NCBI GenBank assembly: GCA_013397795.1
Contig: VZTJ01004371.1
Location: 248,001 to 312,000 of the forward strand
DNA from: Orthonyx spaldingii
Lineage: Eukaryota; Chordata; Aves; Passeriformes; Orthonychidae
Length of the DNA: 64,000 nucleotides
Direction of reading: 5' to 3'
Below are positions 59,001 to 64,000 of this stretch, piece after piece. The translations under genes and the position numbers were made by a program. Within the stretch, counting starts at the first letter, position 1. Every line of letters begins with the position of its first letter. The notes under the pieces were generated by a model. It was not told the origin of the DNA. It searched no databases and saw only the letters and a list, made by a program, of their open reading frames with translations.

Positions 59001-61952
59001 TACCACTGCTTGATAGAAACCAGTTTTAGAAAGGTGCAAAGCTTAAACATTGTAAATAAACATTTAAAAATAGCAAAGATAAAAAAAAACCAACAAGCAA
59101 ACCATTACACATTTTGATGTAGATGTGAAGTGAATAGGTGCTAGGGTGACACATCAGTACTTGTCCCATTAAATTTACAGAGGGATAATAGGATTTATCC
59201 ATGTATCTTCAGGTTGGGGCACAGCAGCAGATGTCACCTCCTGTGAGGACAGGTGGAACTTTCATGTTACATGAAAGGGAATTAAGGAAAGCATGGAAAG
59301 ACTTGGGAGTATCTGTCTCCTTCCAGCTCCCACCAACAGGATACAGATCTGGCTTCATGTTGGCATGGGGGCTCTGGCAACAGCATGCTACCCAAATCTG
59401 GGAAACCAGAGCAACTACTTCACTCTTGTGGGGCAGCAGCTGTGCCTGGTGTGCTCTGCCCAGGATGTACACTTCCTCCAGGGCTTGGAAATGACACAAG
59501 GCAATTGCCATGGTGTGTATCTTATGTGGCACACTTTAAGACAGAAGTTCTCCTGATACTGTCTTTGGGAAAACATGTATGCTATACAATTCCCCACACC
59601 ACACCATGTGGAATAGTTGGCATCTTGCTCCCAAAGGACTCACCTTTCCTGTCATGTCTGAGTGACCTCAGAATGGGTTCCTAATTGGATCCATGCATGT
59701 GCTCCCCTAAGGCACTCTGACACTCCTCATACCCATTCACTCGCCTCGTGGATCATTAAAACCCTTTGCCACTGACAGTGCTACTCCCAAAAGGTTTCTT
59801 TGATGTCTGTTTGGATATAAGTCTTAAATTATTTTATAAATAAACATCTGGATGAAATTAAAAATAAATCTTATAAAATCTTCTAAAAATAAATCCTGTT
59901 TGCAGGCACAAAACTCCTTTTGAACAAAATTTTAGTTTTCTCCCCTACAAAACCAGAGGTGGGAAAAAAGCAATTCCCCAGCCTCTGTTTTCCATTTAGA
60001 GCTCAGCTGCAAACTCAGAAGTGTCAAGTTCGTCCTCTGCACAGGGATGTTGAGAAGGCTTCCCGCTATGTGCCACGGCTTGACTGCTCCAAGCAACAAA
60101 TCCAAGCCCTTTTCCCCATTTGATCTATAGTAAGCAACCTGAGATGCTTATGTGGGTTGGAGATGGGGTCCTGAGCCTCTTTCCCATTTGCAGTAGCAGT
60201 AGTCAGCTCCAGGTCTGGTGTGAAGATCCACCTCCTACCCTCCAAGGACTATATCCATGCAATCTCTCTCGGTGTGAGTCTTGTGCTGCTGTCTCCTTCC
60301 CCACTGTCTCTCTCAGAGGGGGTCTCTCTTGCATTTGGAGCACAGGGATGGAACTTCTCACAGAGTGCTGGAACCGCTCTCTTGCTCTGTGGCTTATCTG
60401 CTCCACAGCTGGTTTGGCGGATGACAAATGGCGTTTGGTACGTGGGCTTTCAGAGCAGAAGAAAGTGGTTGGTAGGGACAAGCTACATCAAGGGACCCTA
60501 GGCTTAAAAGGAGCCCTGATAGTGGGTCATTCCTTGACCAAGTGCTGTGGCTCCATATGACCCAACAGGCAGAATGTGTCCCTCAGTCCATGACAGGTCC
60601 TAGCATTCTCTTCTGCACTGGAAAAGAATTTGTGTCAGAGTTTTGCACAGTCTCTGTGGAGCTCTGGTGATAACATGCCTGAGACAGAAATCCCTTCTGA
60701 AGGCATATAGTCTTCATAAGCACCTTGAGATTCACAGAGACACCTGGCAAAGAGAAAAGAAAGTGGAGAATGATGGGAATGGAAATTTCTATATTTCTGG
60801 TGGTCTCTGCCTCACCTCTGAATGTGTCAAACCCAAGCTTGCAGGGAAAATAAGCAAGGATGCTTCATTGCTAAAGGCATTCTGCCTCCATCCCAGCTCC
60901 GCCTCCTCTCCAATGCCGGTTTCTTTGGGAGACCAACAACCAGAAATGCTACCTCTCTGCTTGAGTGGTGTCAATATTCTGAACTCCGGCAAAGACAGCT
61001 AACCTGTTTACTTGCACTCTGCATCTCACATGTCCAGGCACATCTTCCTAATAGTTTTGTTTTCCCTCCTCTGTTATTTTAATCTGGAAAGAAGGAGATC
61101 AAGAATTATCCATTTACCAGCTTTTCTACAGAGCATAAGCATTCCTTGGGTTTTCCTCGGGGACCCATTATTCCAGAACACTGTAGCTCTTTCAGCCTGT
61201 TTCCGCAAATCCTCTTGAAAGACTGTCTGAGTTAACAGCATGCCAATATCAAGCTTTCAGGAATAAGGAGTGAGGCCCCCAAAGTCATGAGATTAGCTTT
61301 AAAATGGAGAGTGGTTTAGGTTTTTATAAAAATAAGCATAAAAAATTGGCATTCATTTTATTTACTTTTTGTTTTTCAATCTTTGGCATATGCTCAAGTC
61401 ACACTTTCAAGCTTTTCTCCTGTAACTGTTAAAAACAGAAGCTGGCACTCTCAGGAGCTGATTCCCAAGACTCAGGGAGCCGGGACTCATGAAACTGGAA
61501 TTCAAGGATAATCATTATAAAATTGCAAGAGCTGAGACCATTGAGTTAAAAGTATGGTAAAAACTGATTGCCAGGAATATCATGACTCTGACTTTCATTT
61601 GCTTTTAAACCTTTTTGATCTGTGGACTCAATCTATCTCTGAGTATTACCAAACCTACTAAATAGGTATAATTCTTTCTATTTAGAGTCATCTTGCACTT
61701 TTACAAGCTTTATTTTTCTCTCCAAACCCCACAGGAAAGTACCTGTCTTCCTCTGCTCTGCACAGTAATGTTTTGGGTAGATGTCAGATCCAGATTATTG
61801 AACAACTCAGTTTAGGTGAAGATAGTTTGACCCCTTCTTACTGAAAGTACTGCTATGCAAGGGGAGTTTCTAAGGTCCTGTTGTAGTTGGTGGAAATGAG
61901 GGTTCGAGTCAGTGGCCCATACACAGACAACTGAGATGCTTTGAGTAGCCAT
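56094..61952. other. Non-coding unique sequence
   Basis: No gene recognised. Several overlapping open frames at 57086-57842 and 60120-60560 reach 146-155 codons but occur on both strands and match no family I know. AT-rich stretches with AATAAA-like motifs occur at 59045-59110 and 59825-59905 without an associated transcript. Confidence 0.6.
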
Positions 61953-62164
61953 GTCATAGAATCACAGAACGGTTTGAGTTGAAAAACACCATCTAATCCG
62001 TAAAGATCATCTAGTTCCAATTCCCCTGCCGTGGCCAGGGACACCTCTCACTTGACCAGGTTGCTCAGAGCCCCATCCAACCTGGCCTTGAACACTTCCT
62101 GGAATGGGACACCCACAACTTCTCTGGGCAATCTGTTCCAGCACCTTACCACAGTAAAGAATAT
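61953..62164 (-). mobile_element. CR1 LINE 3' fragment
   Basis: 'gtcatagaatcacagaacggtttgagttg' is followed by 'aagatcatctagttccaattcccctgcc', 'ggccagggacacctctcac', 'accaggttgctcagagccccatccaacctggccttgaacac' and 'tctgggcaatctgttccag' (61953-62140). This is the classic inverted avian CR1 3' UTR in standard order and close to consensus. It is truncated near 62164. Confidence 0.95.
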
Positions 62165-63119
62165 CCCATCCAACCATTGCAATCTATCCAGAAGGCAACA
62201 CTCTTCTATTAGATCTCTACTTGCCCATGTGTTCTGATGCTATATTTGGGTATCTCAGCAGGCACTTGCCACCAGCAAACAGATTTCCAGGTCAAGAGGT
62301 GACTGAGCTGGTGAGCTCAGTAGAGTCTGGAGAGCTGCTCAGCCGACAAGAGGGAGGCATTTTGCTTACATGTCTTCAATCGGAGTTAAACCTTGCTGTT
62401 ACACATGGTCAGTGCTTTAAATTGTATTCCCAAGGTGATTAGAGATGAACTAACAGAGCTGTTTGTAGATGAACTGCTCTCAGTGGTGACTCTCTCAGTA
62501 TGGTCATGCGAATAGGAGTGCTGTGCTGAGAGCCCCTATTTATAAAGTCCCATCGCTACTTCTGTGAGCAAGGGTCCCTAGTCTGCAGTGTTAACTCTTC
62601 TAGTTGTATAACGACTATTTTTTAGTTTTCATGCCTAGTTAGATCTGCATCAGTAATGCTTGTGATCCTTTCTTATGTCTAATTATACCTCTTTTGTCAC
62701 TCCTTTACAATGGCATTTCTGGTGACCTGCATTTGAAGGAAGAACCACTAAAACCAGTTCTTTTCAGTGATTTTGCAACACTTTTTGTCAGTTATTAGAA
62801 ACCAATTTTTGCCAGAATCTTTGTGCAAGAAGCCTTATAAATCACCCTGCTGCTTGGGTTCAAAGATGACACACACACACACACACGCAGAGGAGCACTT
62901 TTGCTGTGCTGACACATATACTCAGTAAAAGTTTTTCCCCTTGCTGAGTGTATTCCCATTGCTGTGGGGCACAACTGTGCTTTGCTGAAACAGAGGTGTT
63001 ATTGCTGCAACTGTTGCCAATACGTTCTACAGTAGCAGCTTAGGTTTTCTGCCTCGCCAAATCTAACCCCTGCGTTCTCTCTGCTACCAGGAGCAGCCAT
63101 GGCTTGTAACCCCTTCCAG
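62165..63119. other. Non-coding unique sequence with a CA microsatellite
   Basis: No gene recognised. It contains the (AC)n repeat at 62869-62886. Confidence 0.6.
62869..62886. repeat. (AC)9 microsatellite
   Basis: Nine perfect AC units, followed by GCAG. Confidence 0.95.
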
Positions 63120-63340
63120 AGGCTGGACTAACTCTACCCTGAAAGCAGTTGTGTTTTTGAACTCAATCCTTCTCCTGGAAGGCTGTTCCAAAACTTCATG
63201 CCTCTGAGGAGAAACCTCATTTCCAGCTCTGCGGTTAGTTTGTTCCCGTTTGTTCTTATGCCAGTATTCTCTGTTAAATTCAGCGCATCTGCCCCCATCA
63301 CATGTTTACCTCAAATGAATCTATAGTGTGCTTTTGTACT
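63120..63340 (-). mobile_element. Ancient, diverged CR1/CR1-L-like LINE fragment
   Basis: 'aatccttctcctggaaggctgttccaaaacttcatgcctctgagg' (63166-63210), then 'gtttgttcccgtttgttcttatgccag' and 'tgtttacctcaaatgaatctatag', follow the inverted 3' region of the old amniote CR1 lineage. That lineage reads 'ttccagagcttcatgcctctgatgg...tttgttcttgtgcca...'. It is much more diverged than the other CR1 copies here. Confidence 0.6.
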
Positions 63341-63819
63341 GCTAATCAGCCTGACTAAGGTTACATGTTTGATCTCATGTCATAAAAATGGGTCTTCTTC
63401 CCAGCAGCAGTACTCTACACCTCCACATATTTGATTTCATTTTCTTGAACATGACTTGCCAGAAGTCTACACTGTTTTGCAGATAGTAGTAATACCTCTG
63501 CCCTTCTACTGGAAGTGCCCCAACAGCAGCATCCGAGCCTTATTTCTCTTGTTCAAAGCTTTACTACAATTTATCACCTATTCCAGTTGATTAGTACAGC
63601 CATGTTTTTCCCTTAGTATAGGATTTTCAGCTGATTCAGAGAAAATTTGTAGAAGTCTGCAAAGAAGTTCCTTACTCTGAGTGTAGGACATCCAATTTTG
63701 TATAATCACATTTCTGCCTTTCTTGCTCCTGTTCTCATGGTGATTTTAATCTTCCTGAATGATACTCATCTCCTCCTATTGATCAACACTGTTCTTTGTC
63801 ATTGTGACATTTCACCAAC
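63341..63819. other. Unassigned sequence between two old CR1-like segments
   Basis: Possibly the decayed middle of the same ancient CR1, but no phrase is clear enough to call. Confidence 0.35.
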
Positions 63820-64000
63820 ACTTTCCTTCATGTTTGTTGAGGTTATTGATGAAATATTCAGTAACAACAGTTCAAAGGATCCTCTGTGATGAACCCTTGT
63901 AATGACCTTCCTGCAGATGTTGTGTCTTGCAGAACAACTCTCTGCCATCTCCTCTTTGATCAACTCTCTCCCCACTTTACTATTCTTTGCCTAATCTCCA
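63820..64000 (-). mobile_element. Possible ancient CR1 ORF2-end remnant, runs off the window
   Basis: 'gttgaggttattgatgaaatattcagtaacaacag' and the following 'gatcctctgtgatgaaccc' recall the inverted ORF2 region of ancient CR1 ('atcattgatgaaaatattgaat..actgg..ccctg.ggaacacca'). The call rests on word order and is tentative. Confidence 0.35.

Noticed and set aside
1..64000. CRISPR arrays, tRNA, rRNA, snRNA genes and bacterial-type defence systems
   Set aside because: Looked for and not seen. There are no regularly spaced identical repeats, no cloverleaf boxes or U6/5S text recognised, and the sequence is vertebrate non-coding DNA.

Overview
This window looks like bird nuclear DNA, probably from a songbird or another neoavian. 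The evidence is several copies of the avian LINE family CR1 with their diagnostic 3' end (tandem ATTCTATG-type octamers, seen here inverted as 'atcatagaatc'), AT-rich non-coding sequence, short microsatellites, retroviral LTRs and one assembly gap of Ns. There are no bacterial or viral operons, and I cannot support any complete protein-coding gene. Apart from frames running through the N gap, the longest open frame is 173 codons (19288-19809). That is what chance gives in 64 kb, and it resembles nothing I know. The window is best read as intergenic or long-intron sequence.

Layout. Positions 1-10800 are unique-looking sequence with a CpG-richer patch (3961-4165), a 29-bp tandem duplication (4698-4755) and two faint MIR/CORE-SINE-like relics. 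A minus-strand CR1 lies at 10801-11195, followed by a 220-bp T/G-rich tract (11541-11760). Positions 11.8-17.5 kb are unique apart from a G-rich tract and two oppositely oriented copies of one small old palindromic repeat (about 15.16 and 16.57 kb). A well-preserved solo retroviral LTR in minus orientation occupies 17514-18040, with TATA box, polyadenylation signal and hairpin intact. A plus-strand CR1 reverse-transcriptase fragment lies at 20698-20978.

The clearest structural story is at 25271-26984. A minus-strand CR1 is split by a plus-strand LTR element (25515-26879) flanked by a perfect 5-bp duplication CCCAC. The LTR contains the N gap (25809-26391), whose left edge is a C-run, so the real size of the element is unknown.

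From 27 kb to 55 kb almost everything is unannotatable unique DNA. It holds a MIR-like relic, an LTR-like TATA/AATAAA pair (39408-39477), an A/C-rich tract and some splice-site-bounded open stretches that could be exons of an unrecognised transcript. CR1 copies recur at 55165-55300 and 61953-62164, and an old, divergent CR1 runs from about 63120 to the window end.

I found no previously undescribed system. The items most worth checking are the nested LTR with its gap, the intact solo LTR, the paired palindromic relics, and the candidate exons at 14090-14184, 55909-56091 and 45453-45666.
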